IMG/VR virus record: IMGVR_UViG_3300005529_000058
Coordinates: 1 to 44,483 of that record
From: a virus
DNA length: 44,483 bases
Direction: 5' to 3' (one strand)
In this document: positions 28,534 through 35,613 of the stretch, piece after piece
How the letters are laid out: each line of letters begins with the position of its first letter
Position numbering within the stretch: the first letter of the stretch is position 1
Made by a program: the position numbers and the translations under genes
Notes under the pieces: generated by a model
The model's input: only the letters and a program-made list of their open reading frames with translations
Told to the model about the DNA's origin: nothing
The model's database searches: none

Positions 28534-28911
28534 ATGACATCGTCCTACAAAATCGTCAACGGACGGCCCACGATCGAGATCGGGGCTCTGCGTCACGAAG
28601 TGTCGATCCAGAAGAACGGCCCAGCCAGCCCGCCAGTGTTCGACGCGGGCGGCCCGGTCCTTGGATGGAATACCTTCGCGACGGCGCTCGCGGCGATCGA
28701 GGCGGTCCGCGGAACGGACGTCATCAAGTCTGGCCAGACTACGACTCAGTTGTTTCTGACGGTCACGATGTGGTGGCAGCCGGGAATTCTTCCCGATATG
28801 CGCGTCGCTAGCGATAACGGCAGCCTGTACGTGATTCAGAGCGTGGAGAACGTCCTCGAGATGGATGTGGTGCTGGTGCTGAACTGCCTGGGGCTTTCGA
28901 AGAACACATGA
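28534..28911 (+). CDS. Head closure / head-tail adaptor protein
   Basis: A 125-residue beta-rich protein: IEIGALRHEVSIQKNG, then WNTFATALAAIEAVRGTDV and LFLTVTMWW, SLYVIQSVENV. GALRH(R/E)V-x-IQ at the start is typical of phage head-closure proteins. It precedes the glycan cassette, whose first gene overlaps its stop by four bases. Confidence 0.85.
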   Translation: MTSSYKIVNGRPTIEIGALRHEVSIQKNGPASPPVFDAGGPVLGWNTFATALAAIEAVRGTDVIKSGQTTTQLFLTVTMWWQPGILPDMRVASDNGSLYVIQSVENVLEMDVVLVLNCLGLSKNT

Positions 28912-29558
28912 ATTCGCTGGTTACCTGCATTTGCCCGACGACGGCCTCGCGCCGGAAGTTTCTGCCGCGGGCGATCGACTGTTTCCTCAAGCAGACGTAT
29001 ACGCCGCGGGAGCTGCTGATTGTCACTGAGCCAGGCGAGGCGATCGAGGTGCCGGATCATCCGCTGATTCGAGTGGTGCGCACTCCCGGGCTCCTGCGTT
29101 TGGGCGCCAAGCGCAATTTCGCATGCGAGCAGGCCTACGGCGAAATCATCGCGCATTTCGATGACGACGATGTTTCGGCGGCGGAACGGCTGGCGGATCA
29201 GGTGAGCTGGCTTGTTTTGTCGGGGCTCGGTGTGACCGGCTACAGCCAGATGAAGTTCACCGATGGGAACCGCTGGTGGAAATATACGGGCGATCCGAAG
29301 TTTCCGCTGGGGACCTCGCTCTGTTACTGGAAGAGCTGGTGGGAGCAGTGCCGGTTTCCGGATCAGCAGGAATCGTCGGACACGGTCTTTACCTATGCGG
29401 CGCAGGGCGCCGGGCAGGTCTCCGTGCATCCCTGCGGCAACATGATGTTCGCGACCGTGCATCCTGCGAGCGTCCAATATAAGCGGCGCATTTCGCACCT
29501 GGGCGATAAGAGCAACTGGCCCGAGCTGCCGGCGACCGAGGCGGTGGTATGCGCCTGA
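28908..29558 (+). CDS. Glycosyltransferase family 2-like (GT-A)
   Basis: A 216-residue protein. The start VTCICPTTASRRKFLPRAID, then FLKQTYTPRELLIV, is the nucleotide-sugar fold of GT2 enzymes, and IIAHFDDDDVSAAERL holds the metal-binding acidic run (Asp85-Asp88). No membrane helix is present, so it is probably cytosolic. It starts the cassette of six glycan genes between head and tail genes. Substrate and acceptor are unknown; a virion protein is my best guess. Confidence 0.85.
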   Translation: MNSLVTCICPTTASRRKFLPRAIDCFLKQTYTPRELLIVTEPGEAIEVPDHPLIRVVRTPGLLRLGAKRNFACEQAYGEIIAHFDDDDVSAAERLADQVSWLVLSGLGVTGYSQMKFTDGNRWWKYTGDPKFPLGTSLCYWKSWWEQCRFPDQQESSDTVFTYAAQGAGQVSVHPCGNMMFATVHPASVQYKRRISHLGDKSNWPELPATEAVVCA

Positions 29559-30034
29559 ACCTCGGATGCTCGGACGATCACCGGGATGGATACGTGAACG
29601 TCGACCAGGCGCCGCCGGCGGATCAAATTGTGAATCTGCGGAAGCGCTGGCCTTGGGCAGACTCGAGTGTCGACGAAATCCTGGCGCATGACGTCTTCGA
29701 GCACCTGAAGTCGAAGGTGCGGACGATGAACGAATGCTGGCGGGTGCTGAAGCCCGGCGGCGTGCTCGACCTGGCTGTGCCGTGCGTGATGCTTGCCGAT
29801 GGCCGGGTGAATCCCGGCGCGTTCAGCGATCCGACGCACAAATCATTCTGGACCATGGACGATCGCTATTACTTCTGCGAGGAGTGGAACAACCCTCAGG
29901 GCGAGCGCGGCCGTCTGGGTCCTGCTTATAGGATCAACGCATTGTTCCGCCCGCGGAAATGGGAGCTGTTCGAGTACGGGGCCGGTGCGGAGCGGCGGTC
30001 TAAGGTGCGGGCGATTCTGGAGGCCGTGAAGTGA
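29549..30034 (+). CDS. SAM-dependent methyltransferase (class I)
   Basis: A 161-residue protein. LNLGCSDDHRDGYVNVD (motif I), WADSSVDEILAHDVFEHL and ECWRVLKPGGVLDLAVP are the hallmarks of small class I methyltransferases that often serve glycan pathways. It overlaps the glycosyltransferase end by 10 bases and the next gene by four. Likely function is methylation of a sugar; the acceptor is inferred from context. Confidence 0.82.
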   Translation: MRLNLGCSDDHRDGYVNVDQAPPADQIVNLRKRWPWADSSVDEILAHDVFEHLKSKVRTMNECWRVLKPGGVLDLAVPCVMLADGRVNPGAFSDPTHKSFWTMDDRYYFCEEWNNPQGERGRLGPAYRINALFRPRKWELFEYGAGAERRSKVRAILEAVK

Positions 30035-31308
30035 TTTTCGCAACGAACGAGCGAGAAACGATCGCGCTGCCGCTTTCATTTGCACCGCCGGCGCTGCTGA
30101 CGGGAGCGCGCTGGAGCCAGATCGAGCATTTTTACCCGACGGACAAGATCCGGCAGATCGAGAAGGCCTCGATCCGGGAGTTCATGGAGAAGTACCGGCA
30201 CTTCCTGCGCGGCCGCGTGGCGGATTTCGGCGCGGGGCTGCAGCCGTATCGCGATCTGGTCGGCGGCGAGTACTTCCCGATGCAGGAAGGCGATCTGTTT
30301 CCGCCGGCTCTGTTGGACGCGGTGATGTGCAACCAAGTGGCGCAATATCTCGGCGATCCCGCGGCGACGTTTCAGGAGATCGCGTCGAGGCTCCGCCGCG
30401 GCGGCCGTCTGGTGATGACGTACCCGACCAATTGGGACGAAGTCGAGGGGAACGATTACTGGCGGTTCACGAAAGCCGGCATGGAGCGACTGCTGAAGGC
30501 TGTGGGGCTAAGTGTGATCGCGCATGAGCTGCGCGCGGAAGTCCGCGTCAATAATTTCCGTTTCCCGCTGGGCTATGGAGTGGTGGCGCAGAAGCCGTAT
30601 ACGCCGGGTCCGGATGCGAGCGCGAAGATCCTGGCGGAGATGGTCCGCCGGCGCGTGCCGTTCTTTTTCATCCGCTACGGCGACGGCGCGATCGAGTGCA
30701 TACGGGGTCTGGGCCGAGGCTCGACTCGCGATGGCGAAGAATATTCGCCGGCACTGGGCAAGCTGCTGCTCGACGCCTGGAATAGCGTGATCGGATCGCC
30801 GGGGGCCGTTGTGGGGGATTGGCGATCGGCATCGTTCGATGCGCGTTCGGAATACAGCCGCTATACGGAGGAGTATGAGCAGCTGCTGGGCGATGCGCAT
30901 CCACTGCTGCTGCATTTCGAATCGCTGCTGCTGATGCGCGAATCGGAAGAGCTTGTGGACTTTTACCGGGCGGTGAAAGAGGATCCGCGCAAGAAGTTGT
31001 TTATGGGGCCGGCGGGGAATGCGGGCGCGGCGGCGATGCTCGGCGCAGAGTTCCTCGAGGTGCCGATGACGAATCTGCTGCTCCACACCGGCCGGCTCAG
31101 CGACGAGCTGATCACGCGGGATTTCGACGTGCTGCTCTACGGCGCCGGCATGGCGGGGACGATCCCCGCGGCGCGGTGCTTCCAGAAATTCCCGCAGCGG
31201 ACGTTTATCAACCTCGGGAGCGCGATGGATCCGCTGTTTCGAGGTACGACGAGGCGGCAACAGTTGACGACGGCGCGAGCGCGCGCCTTATTTGCGGAGC
31301 TCATGTGA
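30031..31308 (+). CDS. Methyltransferase to GT-D-type glycosyltransferase fusion
   Basis: A 425-residue fusion. Residues 1-190 are a class I methyltransferase-like domain (RVADFGAGLQPYRDLV, LRRGGRLVMTYPTNWDEV, YWRFTKAGMERLLKAVGL). After a linker near 190-205, the second half begins VPFFFIRYGDGAIECI (Arg215-Tyr-Gly-Asp-Gly219), the signature of GT-D fold (DUF1792-type) glycosyltransferases, and continues through FMGPAGNAGAAAMLG to RTFINLGSAMDPLF. Motif I of the first half lacks the usual GxGxG spacing, so that half may be degenerate. The pairing of sugar transfer and methylation in one chain suits stepwise capping of a glycan. Confidence 0.75.
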   Translation: MIFATNERETIALPLSFAPPALLTGARWSQIEHFYPTDKIRQIEKASIREFMEKYRHFLRGRVADFGAGLQPYRDLVGGEYFPMQEGDLFPPALLDAVMCNQVAQYLGDPAATFQEIASRLRRGGRLVMTYPTNWDEVEGNDYWRFTKAGMERLLKAVGLSVIAHELRAEVRVNNFRFPLGYGVVAQKPYTPGPDASAKILAEMVRRRVPFFFIRYGDGAIECIRGLGRGSTRDGEEYSPALGKLLLDAWNSVIGSPGAVVGDWRSASFDARSEYSRYTEEYEQLLGDAHPLLLHFESLLLMRESEELVDFYRAVKEDPRKKLFMGPAGNAGAAAMLGAEFLEVPMTNLLLHTGRLSDELITRDFDVLLYGAGMAGTIPAARCFQKFPQRTFINLGSAMDPLFRGTTRRQQLTTARARALFAELM

Positions 31309-31859
31309 TCGATCCGAAAAAAGTGAGTGCGGTGCTGGTGACGAAGGGGGGCCGAGACGTTGCGTCGATCCGCGAGCGTCTGAGCGTCTTCGGCCAGGTG
31401 ATCGTCTGGAACAATGCGGCGGGCATCGACGAAAAGGTCTTCGGGCGATATCTCGGTGTTCTGCAGGCAACCTGCGATCACGTTTACGTGCAGGATGACG
31501 ATTGCCTGATCGACGTCGAGCGGTTGTGCGCGGAATATCGGCCAGACGAAGTGCTGTGCAATGTCTTGCCGAGTCACGCGCCCTTTTACGGCGCCAGGCG
31601 GATGAGTCTGGTGGGCTGGGGTTCGATCTTCCCGAAGACGGCAGTCAATTTCGATCCCTATCTGTGGAAGTTTGCGTCCGATGAGCTGTTTAAGCGAGAG
31701 TGCGACCGGGTGTTTACGCGGCTGAACTGGCTGCGGATCCGCGTGGTGGACATCGGCGTCGAGCATCTTCCGTGGGCACATGGCGACGACCGCATGGGGC
31801 GCGAGGCGCGGCACGGGAATGACCTCGAGGTGATCACGCAAAGGCTGGCGGTGCTGTGA
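31305..31859 (+). CDS. Glycosyltransferase-like protein
   Basis: A 184-residue protein starting at GTG 31305 (overlapping the previous stop). The opening VSAVLVTKGGRDVASIRERL and the acidic VYVQDDDCLIDVERL (Asp64-Asp66) fit the nucleotide-sugar domain of a small GT-A enzyme; WGSIFPKTAVNFDPY and VEHLPWAHGDDRM follow. It is shorter than most GT2 enzymes. Role in the cassette: probably a further sugar transfer. Confidence 0.7.
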   Translation: MIDPKKVSAVLVTKGGRDVASIRERLSVFGQVIVWNNAAGIDEKVFGRYLGVLQATCDHVYVQDDDCLIDVERLCAEYRPDEVLCNVLPSHAPFYGARRMSLVGWGSIFPKTAVNFDPYLWKFASDELFKRECDRVFTRLNWLRIRVVDIGVEHLPWAHGDDRMGREARHGNDLEVITQRLAVL

Positions 31860-32404
31860 AGCTATTTGTTTCTCCGCACAATGACGACGCCGTGCTGTTC
31901 GGCGCCTTTACGCTGCAGCGGGAGCGGCCGCTGGTGCTGACTGTGTTCGATAGTCATGTCCAGGTGGCGCGCGGCAACGCGCACTGCGATGCAGCGACCC
32001 GGCGGAATGAGGACATCGCGGCGATCCGCGGGGTGCTCGGCTGCGCGATTCAGTTCGGGGGCGTGCCGGACGATAACCCGGATCCGGGTAAGGTTCGCGC
32101 GGCGCTCGAGAAGTGGGCGCTTGCGGCCGAGGTTTGGCTGCCGGCGGTCGAAGTCGACGGACATGCCCAGCACAATCTGGTGGGCGAGATCGGCCTCGAG
32201 GTGTTCTCGAGGGCGATCGTTCACCGATACCTGACGTATACGACGGCGGGGAAGTCGAGCCACGGCCGGGTGGTTCCCTTCACCGGCGCGATGCTGCGGA
32301 ATAAGTTGCAGGCGATGATCTGCTACCAGACGCAGATCGAGACGGATTCGCTGGGCTGCTGGCCGCATTTCGCCCGCAATCAGTACGAATATCTGGCCGA
32401 TTGA
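31856..32404 (+). CDS. PIG-L / LmbE-family deacetylase
   Basis: A 182-residue protein whose start MKLFVSPHNDDAVLFGAF contains the H-x-D-D zinc motif (His8, Asp10, Asp11) of PIG-L deacetylases, and HAQHN (His103, His106) supplies the distant His ligand. RNEDIAAIRGVLGC is the usual following helix. Family members remove acetyl from N-acetyl sugars. In this cassette it would modify an amino sugar on the glycan. Start overlaps the upstream stop. Confidence 0.82.
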   Translation: MKLFVSPHNDDAVLFGAFTLQRERPLVLTVFDSHVQVARGNAHCDAATRRNEDIAAIRGVLGCAIQFGGVPDDNPDPGKVRAALEKWALAAEVWLPAVEVDGHAQHNLVGEIGLEVFSRAIVHRYLTYTTAGKSSHGRVVPFTGAMLRNKLQAMICYQTQIETDSLGCWPHFARNQYEYLAD

Positions 32405-32416
32405 GCCGCGTTCGTA

Positions 32417-33160
32417 ATGGATAAGATCGACATTCTTTTTCTCGGTCACGAGCGCGAAGAGTTCACGCGCGCAGCTCATGCCGCATTGGTGGCGAATACG
32501 AACTGGTCGCGCGTGCATCGCGTGGTGATTTACGACGATGGCGCCGCGGCGCACCTTCCGGCGTTGTTGAAATTTCCGGTGTATTCGATCGGCCGGAGCC
32601 AGCGGCTTGGCGGTCCGGTGGCGATCATGAACGATTTTCTCGGTCGATCTGGGGCGGCTGTGTTCGCAAAGATCGACAACGATGTGATCGTCCCGCCTAG
32701 CTGGCTCGATGCGGCGCTGGATGTGATGGCATCGCGGACGGAGCTGGGGCTGCTGGGCCTGGAGCCTCCGATGAGCAGGACTCCGGCGCCGTGGGCGCCC
32801 GACCGCCGGCATCGCATCCCTGAATGGGAAGACGTCGCCGCAAATGAAGCGCGCGGATATGCGCCGTGCGATGCGATCGGCGGCGTTGGAGTAATGCGGC
32901 GGAGCGTGTTCGATGGCGGCATGCAGCCGCGCGGCATCTATGGCGGTTTCACGGACTGGCAGCTGCGGCATCCGGAGATCGGGAAGGGCTGGATCTGCCC
33001 GCCGCTGAATCTGTTTCTGCTGGACCGGTTGCCGATGGAGCCGTGGGCTTCGCTTTCCCGTGAGTACATCGCGAAGGGCTGGCAGAGGGCCTGGACGAAT
33101 TACGGTCCGGAGGCCGCGCCGCTGTGGAGCTGGTGGGCGACGGATGCTGTACACGACTGA
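32417..33160 (+). CDS. Glycosyltransferase, GT-A type
   Basis: A 247-residue protein. IDILFLGHEREEFTRAAHAA, then RVVIYDDGAAA, and VFAKIDNDVIVPPSWLDAAL (D-x-D, Asp87 and Asp89) are GT-A features; GYAPCDAIGGVGVMRRSVF resembles the acceptor-side motif of GT2 enzymes. It ends the cassette. The 12-base gap before it contrasts with the four-base overlaps among most of the others. Confidence 0.8.
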   Translation: MDKIDILFLGHEREEFTRAAHAALVANTNWSRVHRVVIYDDGAAAHLPALLKFPVYSIGRSQRLGGPVAIMNDFLGRSGAAVFAKIDNDVIVPPSWLDAALDVMASRTELGLLGLEPPMSRTPAPWAPDRRHRIPEWEDVAANEARGYAPCDAIGGVGVMRRSVFDGGMQPRGIYGGFTDWQLRHPEIGKGWICPPLNLFLLDRLPMEPWASLSREYIAKGWQRAWTNYGPEAAPLWSWWATDAVHD

Positions 33161-33290
33161 GCTTGGCCTCTTGCGGAAGCTGGCGATCGCCGGCGGACCA
33201 GGTATTCCCGGCGCGGTCGCGATGGTGATGCCTGCGCTATGGTTTTGGCCGCGATGCAGCGGGCTGATCGTGACGGTTTTCAAAAACTAA
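33144..33290 (+). CDS. Very small hydrophobic protein, doubtful
   Basis: A possible 48-residue protein (ATG 33144) with a hydrophobic middle (LAIAGGPGIPGAVAMVMPAL). It overlaps the end of the last glycosyltransferase and fills the gap before the tail terminator gene. No ribosome-binding site. It might be a cryptic membrane peptide or no gene at all. Confidence 0.3.
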   Translation: MLYTTELGLLRKLAIAGGPGIPGAVAMVMPALWFWPRCSGLIVTVFKN

Positions 33291-33294
33291 CAAG

Positions 33295-33690
33295 ATGCTC
33301 GAAGACGGGATCGCGAAGCTGGTGCAGAGCAATCCGGCAGTCGCCGCCATTGCGACCATGGGCGGCTTTGTCGGGCAGCTCCCGGAAAATTTCACGCTGC
33401 CGTCCTGGACGCAGAGATCGGCCGGCGACTATTCGGAATACGGGCTGCAGGGCGAGCGCGGCCTAAACCGGAGGCGCCTGCAGATTGACTGCTACGGCAG
33501 TCCGGCGGAGGCCGTCAGCCTGGCGGAAGCGATCGACGCGGTGCTGAGCGGGTACAAGGGCACGCTTCCGGACGACGATTCGACGCTCGTGTACGGGTGT
33601 TTTCAATCCGACGTGATGGATTTTTTCGATTCCGGGGCCCGCACGCTCCGGAGAATGCTCGAGTACAGGATCTGGTTCTTCCGAGCCTGA
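33295..33690 (+). CDS. Tail terminator / tail completion protein
   Basis: A 131-residue protein (LVQSNPAVAAIATMGGFVGQ, LPSWTQRSAGDYSEYG, RRRLQIDCYGSPAEAVSLAE, MLEYRIWFFRA). The pattern resembles the small tail-completion proteins (DUF3168-type) that cap the tail tube next to the connector. It comes first in the tail block, before the tube gene. Confidence 0.7.
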   Translation: MLEDGIAKLVQSNPAVAAIATMGGFVGQLPENFTLPSWTQRSAGDYSEYGLQGERGLNRRRLQIDCYGSPAEAVSLAEAIDAVLSGYKGTLPDDDSTLVYGCFQSDVMDFFDSGARTLRRMLEYRIWFFRA

Positions 33691-33719
33691 TCATTCCGAC
33701 CTAGGAGAGGAGAAACGAT

Positions 33720-34166
33720 ATGTCCGCAACGCTTGGCAACATCGGGTATGGTGCAATTTTCTACACCGGAGACACCAGCAGCCCGCCCGCTTACACCGCG
33801 GTGCTCGAGATCAAGAGCATCAAGAAGAAGAACCTGACGGTACCGGTCGTCGACTTCAGTCACCTGCTTTCGCCGAATCGAACGGCGGAGAAGGGGCCGG
33901 GCATTATCGAGCCGGGTGACATCGAGCTCGGCGGCAACTTCATCGGCGATGCGACGCAGCTCGGGATCCAGACGCTGGCACAGGCCGGCACGGTGTTTCC
34001 GTTCAAGATCACGGCGCCGGTGCAGAAGGGCGCGAAGACCTACACCGCCATAGGGCTGTGCTTCGTGACCGAGTATGGCCCGGCCGATGCATTCGAGGCG
34101 GACAAGCCGATGCAGTTCATGGCGAAGTTCCAGATCAGCGGTGCTGTGACCGAAACGGTCGTCTAG
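33720..34166 (+). CDS. Tail tube protein
   Basis: A 148-residue beta-rich protein with a strong ribosome-binding site (AGGAGAGGAG) 5 to 15 bases upstream. Features include YTAVLEIKSIKKKNLTVPVV, FSHLLSPNRTAEKGPGI and MQFMAKFQISG. The strong Shine-Dalgarno and position right after the terminator protein fit the major tail tube. The call is by position, size and fold impression. Confidence 0.75.
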   Translation: MSATLGNIGYGAIFYTGDTSSPPAYTAVLEIKSIKKKNLTVPVVDFSHLLSPNRTAEKGPGIIEPGDIELGGNFIGDATQLGIQTLAQAGTVFPFKITAPVQKGAKTYTAIGLCFVTEYGPADAFEADKPMQFMAKFQISGAVTETVV

Positions 34167-34178
34167 CGGATTCTCTCT

Positions 34179-34820
34179 GTGCCGAGCATTGCGGAATGGC
34201 TGACGCCGCGCGTCGAGGTAGAAGTTGGGGGCGCGCGGCGGCGGCTTCTGTTCACGCACTCGGCGCTTTTGGAAGTTGAGGATCTGACGGGAATCGATGT
34301 GATGGAATCCGGAATCAAGCTGTGGGGCGCATCGGCGACACTGCTGCGGGTCTTGCTCGCGGCGGCACTTCATGGCGGAGGCTGGGCCGGATCGCTGGAG
34401 GAGGCCGGGTCGGCGATCGGGGCAATGGGCGTGCGGCATGCGCAGGCGGCGCTGACGGGCGCCTGGGTGGTTTCGATGCCTGAAGCGGATCCGGAGGAAA
34501 AGCAGGGCAAGCCGGCGGAGGCGGTGAAGATTTCCTGGCGAGAGGCCTGGGCGATCGCGCGGGTGGATCTGAAGCTGGGGGACGCGGAGTGGCTGGCGCT
34601 GACGCCGCGGCTGGTGAAGGATTTGAGCCGGGAGCGGCTCGAGGAAAAGCGCCAGGCGGAGTTTATGTTGAGCCAGATCGCGGCCGCGGCGGCGAATTTC
34701 GGCGGGCGCGGTCCGGAGAAGGCGCTGCCAGGCGACTGGTTCATGATCCACAAGTGGCCGGCGAAGGAAGTGACCGCGGAGGATATCAGCGCGGCGCTGG
34801 GCGGAAATATTTTCAACTGA
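34179..34820 (+). CDS. Tail assembly chaperone-like protein 1
   Basis: A 213-residue protein starting at GTG 34179. Its first 95 residues (VEVEVGGARRRLLFTHSALL, then EVEDLTGIDVM and a helix) match the following gene; the remainder (WREAWAIARVDLKLGDAEWL, RERLEEKRQAEFMLSQIAAA) is helical and charged. Gene order and fold fit GTA gp10-like tail assembly chaperones. The next gene is in the -1 frame relative to this one, but no convincing slippery heptamer is visible. Confidence 0.6.
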   Translation: MPSIAEWLTPRVEVEVGGARRRLLFTHSALLEVEDLTGIDVMESGIKLWGASATLLRVLLAAALHGGGWAGSLEEAGSAIGAMGVRHAQAALTGAWVVSMPEADPEEKQGKPAEAVKISWREAWAIARVDLKLGDAEWLALTPRLVKDLSRERLEEKRQAEFMLSQIAAAAANFGGRGPEKALPGDWFMIHKWPAKEVTAEDISAALGGNIFN

Positions 34821-34831
34821 GGGAATCCAAA

Positions 34832-35125
34832 GTGAAGCAAAACAGAAATTCGTCTCCGGCGGAGACAGGGCCGAAAGGGCCCGTGACGATCCAGGTCGAC
34901 GGAAAGAGCTATGAGCTGGTGCACGACTTCAACCTGCTGGTGAAGGTCGAAGAAGAGTGCGGGCGCAACCTGCTGGCGGCGCGGCCGGACGCGGGGACGC
35001 TCCGCGCGATGCTCTATGCGCATCTGCTGACAAAGAATCCGGCGATGACGCTCGAAGCGGCGGGCAAGCTCATTCGGCCTGACACCATCGAGGCCATCAG
35101 CGAGGCGATTGCGAGTCTCGGCTAA
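34832..35125 (+). CDS. Tail assembly chaperone-like protein 2 (paralogue)
   Basis: A 97-residue protein from GTG 34832: VTIQVDGKSYELVHDFNLLV, then KVEEECGRNLL, LRAMLYAHLL and a final TIEAISEAIASL. It aligns with the N-terminal part of the upstream protein (VEVEVGGARRRLLFTHSALL, EVEDLTGIDVM), so the two are tandem paralogues. It probably helps tape measure and tube assembly. Confidence 0.65.
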   Translation: MKQNRNSSPAETGPKGPVTIQVDGKSYELVHDFNLLVKVEEECGRNLLAARPDAGTLRAMLYAHLLTKNPAMTLEAAGKLIRPDTIEAISEAIASLG

Positions 35126-35133
35126 GGAACACG

Positions 35134-35613
35134 ATGGGCGCTGAGCTTGCCAGAGTCGAAGGGATCGAGGAGACGTGCGACGCGCTAACGCGTCTGCCCG
35201 GGCTCATGGTTGCGCATTGTTTCCAAAAAGCCTTGCGCTCGGCCGCGGAAGTGATTGTCGCCGAGATTCAGGCGCGCACTCCGATCGGTGACGATATCTG
35301 GAACTTCGACGAGCCCAAGCTTCGGGACTCTCTGGTGACTGAAATCACTCTGGACAGCGAATTTCGGGGCGGCATCGCGGAGATCGGATTCGGCAAGGTC
35401 GGGTACCGGGCGCTCTGGGTGGAATACGGACACGAGATGGTGGGGCACAGGCCTGACAAAAAGAAGCTCGGTTTCGTCGACGCTCATCCCTTTATCCGTC
35501 CCGCCTTCGATGCATGCGAAAACCGGGCGATCGATGCGTTTGTCGACACCTTCGTTCAGGAAATGGAAGCCGTGAAGACTGAGCTTGGCCTGGGAGGGCC
35601 GCCGAATGGCTAG
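35134..35613 (+). CDS. HK97 gp10-like minor tail / neck protein
   Basis: A 159-residue protein: VEGIEETCDALTRLPGLMVA, EVIVAEIQARTPIGDD, SLVTEITLDSE, GIAEIGFGKVGYRALWVEYG and AHPFIRPAFD. That sequence of blocks is typical of HK97 gp10-like neck or minor tail proteins. In most phages this gene precedes the tail terminator; here it lies after the tube and chaperones, a permuted order. Confidence 0.75.
   Translation: MGAELARVEGIEETCDALTRLPGLMVAHCFQKALRSAAEVIVAEIQARTPIGDDIWNFDEPKLRDSLVTEITLDSEFRGGIAEIGFGKVGYRALWVEYGHEMVGHRPDKKKLGFVDAHPFIRPAFDACENRAIDAFVDTFVQEMEAVKTELGLGGPPNG

Noticed and set aside
31862-33283. Minus-strand open frame of 473 codons
   Set aside because: It lies opposite the PIG-L deacetylase and a glycosyltransferase, both with catalytic motifs on the plus strand.
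34589-34840. Programmed -1 frameshift between the tail chaperone genes
   Set aside because: The frames have the right relation, but no X-XXY-YYZ heptamer in phase is seen near the end of the first gene, and the second gene has its own GTG start.
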